The notes under the pieces were generated by a model, which did not search any database, was not told where the DNA came from, and saw only the letters and a list, made by a program, of their open reading frames with translations. This document shows positions 8,813 through 16,244 of a stretch of 64,000 bases of DNA, piece by piece. The position numbers and the translations under genes are program-made. The first letter of the stretch is position 1; each line of letters starts with the position of its first letter. The stretch covers positions 1,736,001-1,800,000 of the forward strand of contig OZ241208.1 in NCBI GenBank assembly GCA_965199665.1, given 5' to 3'. This DNA is from JAVVHH01 sp965199665 (GTDB lineage: Bacteria; Pseudomonadota; Alphaproteobacteria; Acetobacterales; Acetobacteraceae).

Positions 8813-10189
8813 TCACCCCCGCACGAACACCACCGCCACCGCGTCCGCATACCCCCGCCGCCACCCGCTCAGCCGGTCGAACCGCCCCACCAGCGGATCC
8901 CCCGCCGCCAAAATCGCCCAGTCGAACCCATACAGCTCGACCCCCCGCCGCAACCCGGCCTCATCCCCCGTGGACAGCGCCACGTATTCGCCGATGAACC
9001 CGTCCCCGAACAACTCCGCCCGCCCATCGATGAACGGCCGCACCCCCGCCAGCGCCAGGTAACCGCCGAACAAGCTGCTGTTCAGCACCCGGCCTTCCGC
9101 TACGCCCGCCGGCACCGCCGCCAGCGCCGCCACCGGCGCCGCCGCACTCTCGGCCGCCCCGATCGGATGCGCGATCCGCAGCAGCGCCGCCGCCGCCACC
9201 CCCGACCAGCACAGCAGCGTACCCCGCCCGGCGACCCGCGGCCGCGCCGCCGCGAAGGCCCGCCCCACCGGCCCGGCCAGCAACAGCGCGCCAACGACGC
9301 CGAACAGCACGATGTGCCGCGAATGCGCCAACCCCGAATGCAGCAACCCCAACAGCAGCAGCAGCCGGAACGGCGCCACCCGCACCCGCCCCGTGCCCAA
9401 CAGCGCCACCAACGCCAGCAGCACCAATTCGAACCCCGGCGCCTCCGGGAAGGTGAGGGGCTGCCACTCCGGGATCACCCCCAAACTCTCGAGCCGCACC
9501 AGCCGCCACGGGAACAACAGCCCCCGCCACCCCTGCGGCGTCAGCATCGCCGCCCCGACCGCCCCCGCCACCAACACCCACCACCGCGCCGCCGCCGCCC
9601 GCGCCAGCGTCGCCTCGATCGCCAGCGCCCCCGCCAGCGCGATCCCGAACGCGAACCCCCCATGCAGGTTGGCCCACACGGCCATCACCCCCAGCAGCCA
9701 CCAGCCCGGCCCGCCCCCGCGTTCCCGCGCCGCCACCAGCCCGCTCGCCCACACGGCCACGCACGGCAGCGCCAGCACATGCGGCCGCGCCAACAGCGTC
9801 GGCGCCGCGCACAGCAGTGCCCCCGCCACCAGCCCCAGCGTTCCCCAGCCGCCGCACCATCGCCCGATTTCCCGTGCCAGCAGCCCCAGCGCCGCCGCCG
9901 CCGTCGCCGCCGTCAGCAACACCACCCCGGTCAGCCCGCCACCCCGATACGCCAGCGCCAGCACCACCTCCGCCAGCCACTCATGCGCCGCCCAGGGCTG
10001 CCCCGCGAACGTCCAGCTGAACGGGTCCCATCGCAGCACCGCCCCGTGCTGCAGCATCCACTCGCCCGCCGCGATGTGCGTGAACGTGTCGCCATCGTTC
10101 AGCACCTGCCGCGACGCGCACACCAGCGCGAACGTCAGCAGCCCGATCAGCGCGGCGGGCGAAAGCGGCGGGGCGGCAACCATCCCCAC
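8813..10189 (-). CDS. Polytopic membrane protein of unknown function, GT-C-like
   Basis: A 458-residue protein with about ten hydrophobic helices. After the first helix it carries the loop NDGDTFTHIAAGEWML then RWDPFSWTFAGQPWAAHEW, a pattern I associate with an uncharacterised membrane family resembling GT-C glycosyltransferases (acidic residue plus conserved H/W in the first periplasmic loop). A soluble C-terminal portion contains RPFIDGRAELFGDGF. The role is unknown; sugar or lipid transfer is a guess. It is convergent with ppdK and divergent from the MBL-like gene at 10279. Confidence 0.6.
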   Translation of the reverse strand: MGMVAAPPLSPAALIGLLTFALVCASRQVLNDGDTFTHIAAGEWMLQHGAVLRWDPFSWTFAGQPWAAHEWLAEVVLALAYRGGGLTGVVLLTAATAAAALGLLAREIGRWCGGWGTLGLVAGALLCAAPTLLARPHVLALPCVAVWASGLVAARERGGGPGWWLLGVMAVWANLHGGFAFGIALAGALAIEATLARAAAARWWVLVAGAVGAAMLTPQGWRGLLFPWRLVRLESLGVIPEWQPLTFPEAPGFELVLLALVALLGTGRVRVAPFRLLLLLGLLHSGLAHSRHIVLFGVVGALLLAGPVGRAFAAARPRVAGRGTLLCWSGVAAAALLRIAHPIGAAESAAAPVAALAAVPAGVAEGRVLNSSLFGGYLALAGVRPFIDGRAELFGDGFIGEYVALSTGDEAGLRRGVELYGFDWAILAAGDPLVGRFDRLSGWRRGYADAVAVVFVRG

Positions 10190-10278
10190 CAGCCTCTCAC
10201 GCCCCGCTTAACGCTTCCTCAACACCGCGGGCTCCGGCGCCCCTTGCGCCCCGCCGCCACACCGGCGAAACCCGGCCC

Positions 10279-11160
10279 ATGTCCCCCGGCTATCTCCCCT
10301 TCGCGGGCGCCCTCAAGCTCCCCGCCTTCGTCTGCGACAACTGCAACTACTGGCAGCGCCACTTCGAGCGCCCGACCTCGTGCCCCATGTGCCTCGACGC
10401 CCGGCACGTCGTCCCCCAATCGCCCTGGCGCTTCTGGACCCGCGACGAGGCCCAGGCCCGCTGGCCCACCCATTGGGCCGAGCTCGAGCCCGGCATCTGG
10501 CGCTTCTGGAACGACCCGGTCGACGGCATCGGCCCGAGCCACTACCTGATCCAGACGCCGCACGGGAACATGGGCTTCGAAGGCTGCCCCGTCTTCAGCG
10601 ACGCCGCCCTGGAGCACATCGACAGCCTCGGCGGAATCCAGATCCTGTCCGCCTCGCACCCGCACGCCTACGGCGCCCTCTGGCAACTCACCGAGCGTTG
10701 GGACCCCGAGCTCGCGCTTCACCCCGGTGACCTCGCCTGGTCCGGCGCGCTGCAGGTCTCCTGGCCGTTCGACGATGCCCTCGAACCCCTCCCAGGCCTC
10801 GAGCTGCACCTCACCGCCGGCCATTTCGACGGCCACACCGTTCTCTACGACCGCGCCCGGAAGATCCTGTTCTGCGGCGACGCCCTGAAATTCGAACTGG
10901 ACGGGGCCGACCCCCGCCGCGCCACCACCATCTCCGCCCACAAGGCCTTCGTCCGCGGTATCCCGCTCACCCCCCGCGAGCTCCGCAAATACCGCGACGT
11001 CTTCGCCCCGCTCGACTTTACCCAGACCTGGACCCCCTTCGAACAAGCCGCCAATAGCGGCCGCCCCGAAGCCCTCGCCCTCATCGACTCCATGCTCGCG
11101 ACCCGGCCGCACGCCTATCCCGTCGCCCTCTCCGCTCTCAACCGACCGAACAAGCCTTAA
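10279..11160 (+). CDS. MBL-fold-like protein with an N-terminal zinc ribbon
   Basis: A 293-residue soluble protein. Residues 19-41 contain CDNCNYW...SCPMCLD, a CxxC/CxxC zinc ribbon. The rest resembles the metallo-beta-lactamase fold: an SASHPHAYGALW segment where the classical HxHxDH motif would lie, then GHFDGHTVLY, then LFCGDALKF supplying the Asp. The second half of HxHxDH (D, H) is replaced by Y-G, so the metal site probably holds one ion or is altered. The substrate is unknown. The stop codon overlaps the convergent DUF1684 stop by a few bases. Confidence 0.7.
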   Translation: MSPGYLPFAGALKLPAFVCDNCNYWQRHFERPTSCPMCLDARHVVPQSPWRFWTRDEAQARWPTHWAELEPGIWRFWNDPVDGIGPSHYLIQTPHGNMGFEGCPVFSDAALEHIDSLGGIQILSASHPHAYGALWQLTERWDPELALHPGDLAWSGALQVSWPFDDALEPLPGLELHLTAGHFDGHTVLYDRARKILFCGDALKFELDGADPRRATTISAHKAFVRGIPLTPRELRKYRDVFAPLDFTQTWTPFEQAANSGRPEALALIDSMLATRPHAYPVALSALNRPNKP

Positions 11161-11762
11161 CGAACCGCCAATAGCCGCTCGCCCGCCTCGACCCGCCCCG
11201 CAAGCCGGTTCTCCCGCGGCGCCAACGGACACACGTAGCGGTCCGAATACGAGCAGGACGGGTTGTAGGCGAAGTTGAAATCCACCACCGCCCGGCCCGC
11301 CACCTCGCCCAGATCGGCGCCCTTGATCGTGTCCAGCAGGTAGCGCCCCCCGCCGTAGCTCTCCCGCCCGCTCGTCCCGTCCGTGAACGGCAGCAACACC
11401 CCGCCGCCATACCCCTCGATCCAGTAGAGCGTCAGCTCCCCGCCCAGCGCCCCGAGCCCGTCCGTGACCGCGAACGGACGCAGCCGCATCGTCCCGTCCC
11501 CGCCGGCCGATACGTCGAACACCGCGCCCTCCGCCGCCCGAAGCCTCACCTCGAACCGCAGCGCCGGGTCGTAATCCCAGAAGGGCAGGGCGCCGAACCC
11601 GGCCCGATCCTCGATCGGCGATTGCGGATGCTCCCGGAACAACCGGTCCCGCTCCGCCCGCCATAGCCGCCAGCCGGCTTCGGGCGTCTCCGCCGCCCGC
11701 ACCGCCGCATACAGCCCGGCGATCCGCCGCCGCCAATCCCATAACTCGATCGTCGCCTGCAT
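11157..11762 (-). CDS. DUF1684 family protein
   Basis: A 201-residue protein from ATG at 11762 (MQATIELWDWRRR); an upstream in-frame ATG at 11783 would overlap the hydrolase. DUF1684 features are clear: W..ERD.LFREHPQSPI near residues 45-60, FPFWDYDP-like ALPFWDYDP, and the conserved tail DFNFAYNPSCSYSDRYVCPL with RENRL. Biochemical function is unknown for the family. It begins 5 bp after the alpha/beta hydrolase stop and is the last of three leftward genes (hxlR, hydrolase, DUF1684). Confidence 0.85.
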   Translation of the reverse strand: MQATIELWDWRRRIAGLYAAVRAAETPEAGWRLWRAERDRLFREHPQSPIEDRAGFGALPFWDYDPALRFEVRLRAAEGAVFDVSAGGDGTMRLRPFAVTDGLGALGGELTLYWIEGYGGGVLLPFTDGTSGRESYGGGRYLLDTIKGADLGEVAGRAVVDFNFAYNPSCSYSDRYVCPLAPRENRLAGRVEAGERLLAVR

Positions 11763-11767
11763 CCGCC

Positions 11768-12781
11768 TCAGCGCCCCAGCCATTCCAGCAATGTCGAATG
11801 GAACCGCGCGGGATCGGAGATCTGCGGCGCGTGCCCCAGTTCCGCGAACCGCACCAGCGTCGCGTGCGGGATCGCCCGCGCCGCCGCCGCCGCCAGCGCC
11901 GGATAATCGCCCAGCCCGGCCTGCACCGCCGCCGGCGCCAGGTCCTTGCCGATCGCCGTGGTATCCTTGTCGCCGATCACCAGCAGCGTCTCCGGCCGGA
12001 TTTGACCGAGCTCGTACACCACCGGCTGCGTCAGGATCATGTCGTAGATGAGAGCGGAATCCCACGCCACCGCCGCTTTCCCCGGCCCCGCATTCAGCCC
12101 CGCCAGCATCGCCACCCACCGGTCGTATTCCGGCCGCCACGCCCCCGCGTAATACGTCTGCTCCTCATAGCGCCGGATCCCCGCCGCGTTCACCTGCAGC
12201 TCCCGCGCGTACCAGTCATCCACCCCGATCGCCGGCACCCCCTTGGCCACCCAATCCTCCAGCCCGATCGGATCGACCAGCACCAGCCGTTCCGTCGCCG
12301 CCGGGAACAGCAGCGCGTAGCGGATCGCCAGCATCCCGCCCGTCGAATGCCCGATCACCACCGCCCGTTCGATCCCCAGCGACTGCAGCAGCGCCCGCGT
12401 GTTCCGCGCCAGCGCCGCGAAGCTGAACTGGTACGCCCCCGGCTTGCTCGATTTGCAGAACCCCACCTGGTCCGGCGCGATGACCCGGTAGCCCGCCGCG
12501 CTCAGCGCCCGGATCGTCCCCTCCCAGGTCGCCGCGCAGAAATTCTTCCCGTGCAGCAGCACCGCGACCCGGCCATTCGCCGCCCCCGCCGCCGGCACGT
12601 CCAGATACGCCATCCCCAACGCCTGCCGCTGCGACGTGAACGCGAACCGATGCACCGGGAACGGGTAGGCGAACCCCTCCAACTCTTCCCCATACACGGG
12701 CGCGTCGCCCCCGCCGCCTTGCCCCAACGCCGGCCCCGCCACCAACCCGGCCAGCAGCAACGCCCCCACCCAAGCCCTCAT
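11768..12781 (-). CDS. Secreted or periplasmic alpha/beta hydrolase
   Basis: A 337-residue protein starting MRAWVGALLLAGLVAGPALG, a signal peptide with likely cleavage after ALG. The alpha/beta hydrolase fold shows LLHGKNFCAATW (oxyanion-hole HG), the nucleophile elbow GHSTGG, an acid in VIGDKDTT and the catalytic His in ELGHAPQ near the C-terminus. The substrate is unknown; an ester or epoxide is typical. The start overlaps the hxlR stop (ATGA), indicating translational coupling to the regulator. Confidence 0.88.
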   Translation of the reverse strand: MRAWVGALLLAGLVAGPALGQGGGGDAPVYGEELEGFAYPFPVHRFAFTSQRQALGMAYLDVPAAGAANGRVAVLLHGKNFCAATWEGTIRALSAAGYRVIAPDQVGFCKSSKPGAYQFSFAALARNTRALLQSLGIERAVVIGHSTGGMLAIRYALLFPAATERLVLVDPIGLEDWVAKGVPAIGVDDWYARELQVNAAGIRRYEEQTYYAGAWRPEYDRWVAMLAGLNAGPGKAAVAWDSALIYDMILTQPVVYELGQIRPETLLVIGDKDTTAIGKDLAPAAVQAGLGDYPALAAAAARAIPHATLVRFAELGHAPQISDPARFHSTLLEWLGR

Positions 12782-13359
12782 GCCGCGTCCCACCGATCAG
12801 ACACCTCGCCCGTTCGTTCGTGAAACGCCCCGGCGTTTCGCCCGTCGAACGCCTCCCGCGCCGCCTCGATCGGCCCCCGATGCCGCGCCGCCCACTGCCC
12901 CAACCCCTTCACCGCGGCCGCCAACGACCGCCCCAACGCCGTCAGCGCGTAATCCACCCGCGGCGGCGTGCTCGGCGTCACCGTCCGCAGCACCAGCCCG
13001 TCCCGCTCCAGCCCCCGCAGCGTCACCGTCAGCATCCGCTGCGAGATCCGCCCGACCCGGCGCTTGATCTCGTTGAACCGCAGCCCCTCCGCCTCCAGCG
13101 TCATCACCACCAGCATCGTCCACTTGTCGCCCACCCGCGCCAGGATGTCCCCCACCAGCGCGCACTCGCTGACCCCAGGCGCTGATCCCGGCGCCTCGGA
13201 CGCTGGCGTCCCAGGCGCTGATCCCGGCGCCTCGGACGCTGGCGCCGGCGCCGCCCCCGGCGCTCCGACCAGCCCACCCCGACCCGCCGCCGCGGCGGTT
13301 CCCTCCGAGTGCCCTGCGCCCAACGCTGTGCCTTCTTGCGCCACCCGCCCCGCGATCAT
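12778..13359 (-). CDS. HxlR-family winged-helix regulator with a repeated N-terminal extension
   Basis: A 193-residue protein. Residues about 63-165 are a typical HxlR domain: VSECALVGDILARVGDKWTM, then LRFNEIKRRVGRISQRMLT (recognition helix region) and LERDGLVLRTVTPSTPPRVDY (wing). The Cys before the first helix sits where redox-sensing HxlR proteins such as YodB have their reactive Cys. The first 60 residues are Ala/Gly/Pro-rich and contain a duplicated segment, so the true start may be internal (GTG at the VSEC valine). It is divergent from azoR, a typical HxlR target, and coupled to the hydrolase gene downstream. Confidence 0.88.
   Translation of the reverse strand: MIAGRVAQEGTALGAGHSEGTAAAAGRGGLVGAPGAAPAPASEAPGSAPGTPASEAPGSAPGVSECALVGDILARVGDKWTMLVVMTLEAEGLRFNEIKRRVGRISQRMLTVTLRGLERDGLVLRTVTPSTPPRVDYALTALGRSLAAAVKGLGQWAARHRGPIEAAREAFDGRNAGAFHERTGEVSDRWDAA
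13174..13245. repeat. 36-bp tandem duplication in hxlR
   Basis: Two direct copies of a 36-bp unit (13174-13209 and 13210-13245) differ at one base by eye. They encode the repeated SAPG/ASEAP segment of the HxlR N-terminal extension and keep the frame. This looks like recent slippage or unequal recombination in a non-essential linker. Confidence 0.9.
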
Positions 13360-13368
13360 TCATTCACC

Positions 13369-13387
13369 CGGTTCTCAATCGTAACCG
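13369..13387. promoter_or_regulatory. 19-bp inverted repeat in the hxlR-azoR divergent region
   Basis: CGGTTCTCAATCGTAACCG has 5-bp perfect arms (CGGTT/AACCG) around a 9-bp centre. It lies in the 42-bp gap between the divergent starts of hxlR and azoR, ending 14 bp before the azoR ATG. The position fits an operator for the neighbouring HxlR protein. A nearly identical box occurs upstream of the manganese catalase (28009-28027). Operator function is inferred. Confidence 0.5.
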
Positions 13388-13401
13388 CGAGGCTACCCCG
13401 C

Positions 13402-14010
13402 ATGACCCAACTTCTCCACGTCGATTCCAGCATCCTGGGCGACAACTCCGTCAGCCGCGCCATCTCCGCCGCGGCCGTATCCCGCTTGCGCGCCCTCGGC
13501 GGCGACGCCCTGACCGTCACCACCCGCGACCTCGCCGCCACCCCCGTCGCCCATCTCACCGGCGCCTACCTCGCCGGCCAGCCCGCCGACGTGAAGCACG
13601 ACCAGGCGCTGCAGGAGGATCTCGACCTTGGGGGCGCCGTGCTCGCCGAATTCCTCGCCGCCGACATCGTCGTGATCGGCGCACCCCTCTACAATTTCAG
13701 CATCCCCAGTCAGCTCAAGGCCTGGCTCGACCGCATCCTCGTCGCCGGCAAGACCTTCCGCTACACCGCCGAGGGCCCCGTCGGCCTCGCCGGCGGCAAG
13801 CGCGTCGTCCTGGCCCTCTCCCGCGGCGGCTTCTACGGCCCCGGCACGCCCGCCGCGGCGGCTGAACACGGCGAAAGCCTCCTCCGCACCGCCTTCCGCT
13901 TCATCGGCCTCCCTGACGTCGAGATCCTCCTCGCCGAAGGCGTCGCCACCAGCCCCGACCGCCGCAAGGAAGCCCTCGCCGAAGCCCTCGCCGCCGCCGC
14001 CGCCCTCTGA
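13402..14010 (+). CDS. azoR: FMN-dependent NADH:quinone oxidoreductase / azoreductase
   Basis: A 202-residue flavodoxin-like protein beginning MTQLLHVDSSILGDNSVSR, the phosphate-binding loop for FMN seen in AzoR/AcpD. Further family marks are APLYNFSIPSQLKAWLDRI, AGKTFRYTAEGPVGL and a SRGGFYG loop. It reduces quinones (and azo dyes in vitro) by two electrons using NADH, protecting against thiol-reactive electrophiles. It is divergent from hxlR across a 42-bp gap holding a palindrome, so repression by HxlR is likely. Confidence 0.93.
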   Translation: MTQLLHVDSSILGDNSVSRAISAAAVSRLRALGGDALTVTTRDLAATPVAHLTGAYLAGQPADVKHDQALQEDLDLGGAVLAEFLAADIVVIGAPLYNFSIPSQLKAWLDRILVAGKTFRYTAEGPVGLAGGKRVVLALSRGGFYGPGTPAAAAEHGESLLRTAFRFIGLPDVEILLAEGVATSPDRRKEALAEALAAAAAL

Positions 14011-14079
14011 CGGGCGCGATGCCCGGGCCCGACCCGGCGCCGCTCCTGGCCAACTCCCCGCCGCCGGCGGCGGGGATCG

Positions 14080-14190
14080 CGGCGCGGGCTCCGGCGCAAC
14101 GGTCTCGGAGCGGGCGTGCAGGACCACGGGATGGCCCTGTTCGGTCGGGAGTCGGGTCGTCATGCGGCCAAGGCCGCCGTTGGGGGCAGC
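14080..14190 (-). pseudogene. Degraded inverted fragment of an SDR gene (5' part)
   Basis: Read on the minus strand, this stretch encodes GGLGRMTTRLPTEQGHPVV then LHARSET, which matches the start of the SDR at 14319 (DGLGAMTARLLVEQGHAVT, LHARNEA). From the shared ATG, 43 of 63 bases align identically by my count, without gaps. After about 25 codons the similarity ends in Pro/Ala-rich sequence. It has no intact start or body, so it is a remnant of a paralogous SDR gene lying opposite to the living one. Limits are approximate. Confidence 0.7.
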
Positions 14191-14268
14191 GAGATCCTGC
14201 ACCTGCGCGACGGCAGCACCATCACGTTCGGCGGCGTCACCGGCTTGACCCAGTCGAGCTTCGTGTAG
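14131..14268 (+). pseudogene. Possible C-terminal remnant of an RTX-like secreted protein
   Basis: A plus-strand frame ends SEILHLRDGSTITFGGVTGL then TQSSFV and a TAG at 14266-14268. The pattern DGSTITFxGVTxLxxSSF is typical of the extreme C-terminus of type I-secreted calcium-binding (RTX) proteins. Upstream of about residue 16 the frame runs antisense through the SDR remnant and shows no RTX repeats, so only the tail of such a gene survives. The assignment rests on one short motif and is tentative. Confidence 0.4.
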
Positions 14269-14318
14269 ACCGACGCCGGCGCACCATCTCTCCGCAGCCC
14301 CAGCTGCGATCGAGACCC

Positions 14319-15110
14319 ATGGCCCGTTTGAAGATCGTCGTCACCGGCGCCGCGGATGGCCTCGGCGCCATGACCGCCCGCTTGCTCGTCGAGCAAGGCC
14401 ATGCCGTCACCCTCCATGCCCGCAACGAGGCCCGCTGCCGCGACGCCCTGGCGGCCGCCCCGGGCGCCGACGCCGCCCTGCCGGCCGACCTGTCCTCCCA
14501 GGCCCAGATCCGCCGCCTCGCCGCCGCCCTCCGCGCCGCCGGCCCGTGGGACGCGGTCATCCACAACGCCGCGATCGGCTTCCGCGAGAAGCGCCGCGTC
14601 GAAACGGAGGACGGCCTGTCCCACGTCTTCGCCGTCAACACCGTCGCCCCTTACCTCCTCACCGCCCTGGTCCCCGCCGCCCGCCACGTCTTCGTCAGCT
14701 CCGAGCTCCACCGCCGCGGCGACCCGGCGCTCCACGATCTCGACTGGCAATCCCGGCCCTGGCGCGGCAACCAGGCCTATAGCGACACCAAGCTGCACGT
14801 CGCCCTGCTCGCCGCCGCGGTCGCCCGTCACTTCCCCGGCACGGTCGGCACGGCCCTCGAGCCCGGCTGGGTCGCGACCAAGATGGGCGGCCCCCGCGCC
14901 ACCGGCGACCTCGCCCAGGCCCACCTCACCCAGGCCTGGCTCGCCACGGGCGACGACCCGCTCGCCACCACACCCGGCGGCTACTTCTTCCACTGCCGCC
15001 CGAAGAAAGCCCACGGCGCCGTGGGCGGGGTGGCCGCCCAGGAGAAGCTTCTGGCCGCCTGCGCCGACCGCACCGGAACAAGCTGGCCCGACATCCGCGA
15101 AACGGCCTGA
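14319..15110 (+). CDS. Short-chain dehydrogenase/reductase
   Basis: A 263-residue Rossmann-fold oxidoreductase starting MARLKIVVTGAADGLGAMTA; TGAADGLG is the nucleotide-binding TGxxxGxG motif. NAAIG marks the NAG strand, a Ser in HVFVSSELH and YSDTK supply the catalytic Ser-Tyr-Lys, and the PGWVATKMGG loop closes the site. The arginine in LHARNE after the second strand suggests a preference for NADP(H). The substrate is unknown. Upstream lies a 308-bp gap of gene fragments, including an inverted relic of an SDR. Confidence 0.9.
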   Translation: MARLKIVVTGAADGLGAMTARLLVEQGHAVTLHARNEARCRDALAAAPGADAALPADLSSQAQIRRLAAALRAAGPWDAVIHNAAIGFREKRRVETEDGLSHVFAVNTVAPYLLTALVPAARHVFVSSELHRRGDPALHDLDWQSRPWRGNQAYSDTKLHVALLAAAVARHFPGTVGTALEPGWVATKMGGPRATGDLAQAHLTQAWLATGDDPLATTPGGYFFHCRPKKAHGAVGGVAAQEKLLAACADRTGTSWPDIRETA

Positions 15111-15216
15111 AACAACGTCCGCTCATACCGCATTGCACAATAACGACATTCCGCCTGCGCCCTTGCCGCTTCCGGCACGCGGCGCTACGTGGAAATCGAC
15201 CGTGGAGGATAGCCGC

Positions 15217-16242
15217 ATGGACGGAGCCGAACAGACGCACACCGGGCGGGACGATGCCGCCGCCTCCAACATGCCGGGCCCCATGGGCAAGGACGAGCTG
15301 CTCCGCGCCTACGGCGACATGCTGCTCATCCGCCGCTTCGAGGAGAAGGCCGGCCAGCTCTACGGCATGGGCCTGATCGGCGGCTTCTGCCACCTCTACA
15401 TCGGCCAGGAAGCCGTCGTCGTCGGCATCCAGTCGGCGCTAGGGGAGGGCGACCAGGTCATCACCTCCTACCGCGACCACGGCCACATGCTCGCCTGCGG
15501 CATGGAGCCGCGCGGCGTCATGGCCGAACTCACCGGCCGTTCTGGCGGCTACAGCCGCGGCAAGGGCGGCTCCATGCACATGTTCTCCAAGGAGAAGCGC
15601 TTCTTCGGCGGCCACGGCATCGTCGGCGCCCAGGTCTCCCTCGGCACCGGCCTGGCCTTCGCCAACTGGTACCGCGGCAGCGACCGCGTCTCGGCCACCT
15701 ATTTCGGCGAAGGCGCCTCCAATCAGGGCCAGGTCTTCGAGAGCTTCAACCTCGCCGCCCTCATGAAGCTTCCCGTCATCTTCGTCATCGAGAACAACCG
15801 CTACGGCATGGGCACCTCCGTCGAGCGCTCGTCGGCCTCCCGCGACCTGTCCAAGAACGGCAGCCCCTGGGGCATCGCCTCCGCCCAGGTCGACGGCATG
15901 GACGTCACCGCCGTCAAGGCCGCCGCCGACGTCGCCGTCGCCCACTGCCGCGCCGGCAACGGCCCCTACCTCATGGAGGTCAAGACCTACCGCTACCGCG
16001 GCCACTCCATGTCCGACCCGGCCAAATACCGCTCTCGCGAAGAAGTCCAGAAGATGCGCACCGAAAGCGACTGCATCGAGGCCGTCCGCCACAAGCTCGA
16101 GGCCCTCGGCGTTGCCGATACCGACTTCAAGAAGGTCGACGACGACATCAAGAAGCGCGTCAACGAGGCGGCCGAATTCGCCCAATCCTCCCCCGAACCC
16201 GACCCGGCCGAGCTCTGGACCGACATCCTCGTGGAGACCTGA
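15217..16242 (+). CDS. pdhA: Pyruvate dehydrogenase E1 component, alpha subunit
   Basis: A 341-residue thiamine-diphosphate enzyme subunit. With PdhB it decarboxylates pyruvate and reductively acetylates the lipoyl group. The ThDP-binding motif runs from FGEGASNQG to VIENN; YRGHSMSDP is the conserved phosphorylation-loop-like segment of alpha subunits. The start ATG follows a strong GGAGG (15203-15207) by 9 bp. It is the first gene of pdhA-pdhB-pdhC-lpdA, and its stop is 2 bp before the pdhB start. Confidence 0.97.
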   Translation: MDGAEQTHTGRDDAAASNMPGPMGKDELLRAYGDMLLIRRFEEKAGQLYGMGLIGGFCHLYIGQEAVVVGIQSALGEGDQVITSYRDHGHMLACGMEPRGVMAELTGRSGGYSRGKGGSMHMFSKEKRFFGGHGIVGAQVSLGTGLAFANWYRGSDRVSATYFGEGASNQGQVFESFNLAALMKLPVIFVIENNRYGMGTSVERSSASRDLSKNGSPWGIASAQVDGMDVTAVKAAADVAVAHCRAGNGPYLMEVKTYRYRGHSMSDPAKYRSREEVQKMRTESDCIEAVRHKLEALGVADTDFKKVDDDIKKRVNEAAEFAQSSPEPDPAELWTDILVET

Positions 16243-16244
16243 AT

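Larger units (their letters stand above)
14011..14318. other. 308-bp gap between azoR and the SDR gene
   Basis: No intact gene is present. It holds an inverted, decayed SDR 5' fragment (about 14080-14190, minus strand) and, overlapping it on the plus strand, a short frame ending like an RTX protein tail (stop 14266). The last 50 bp before the SDR start contain no evident terminator; a weak ribosome site is likely near 14310. Confidence 0.6.
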
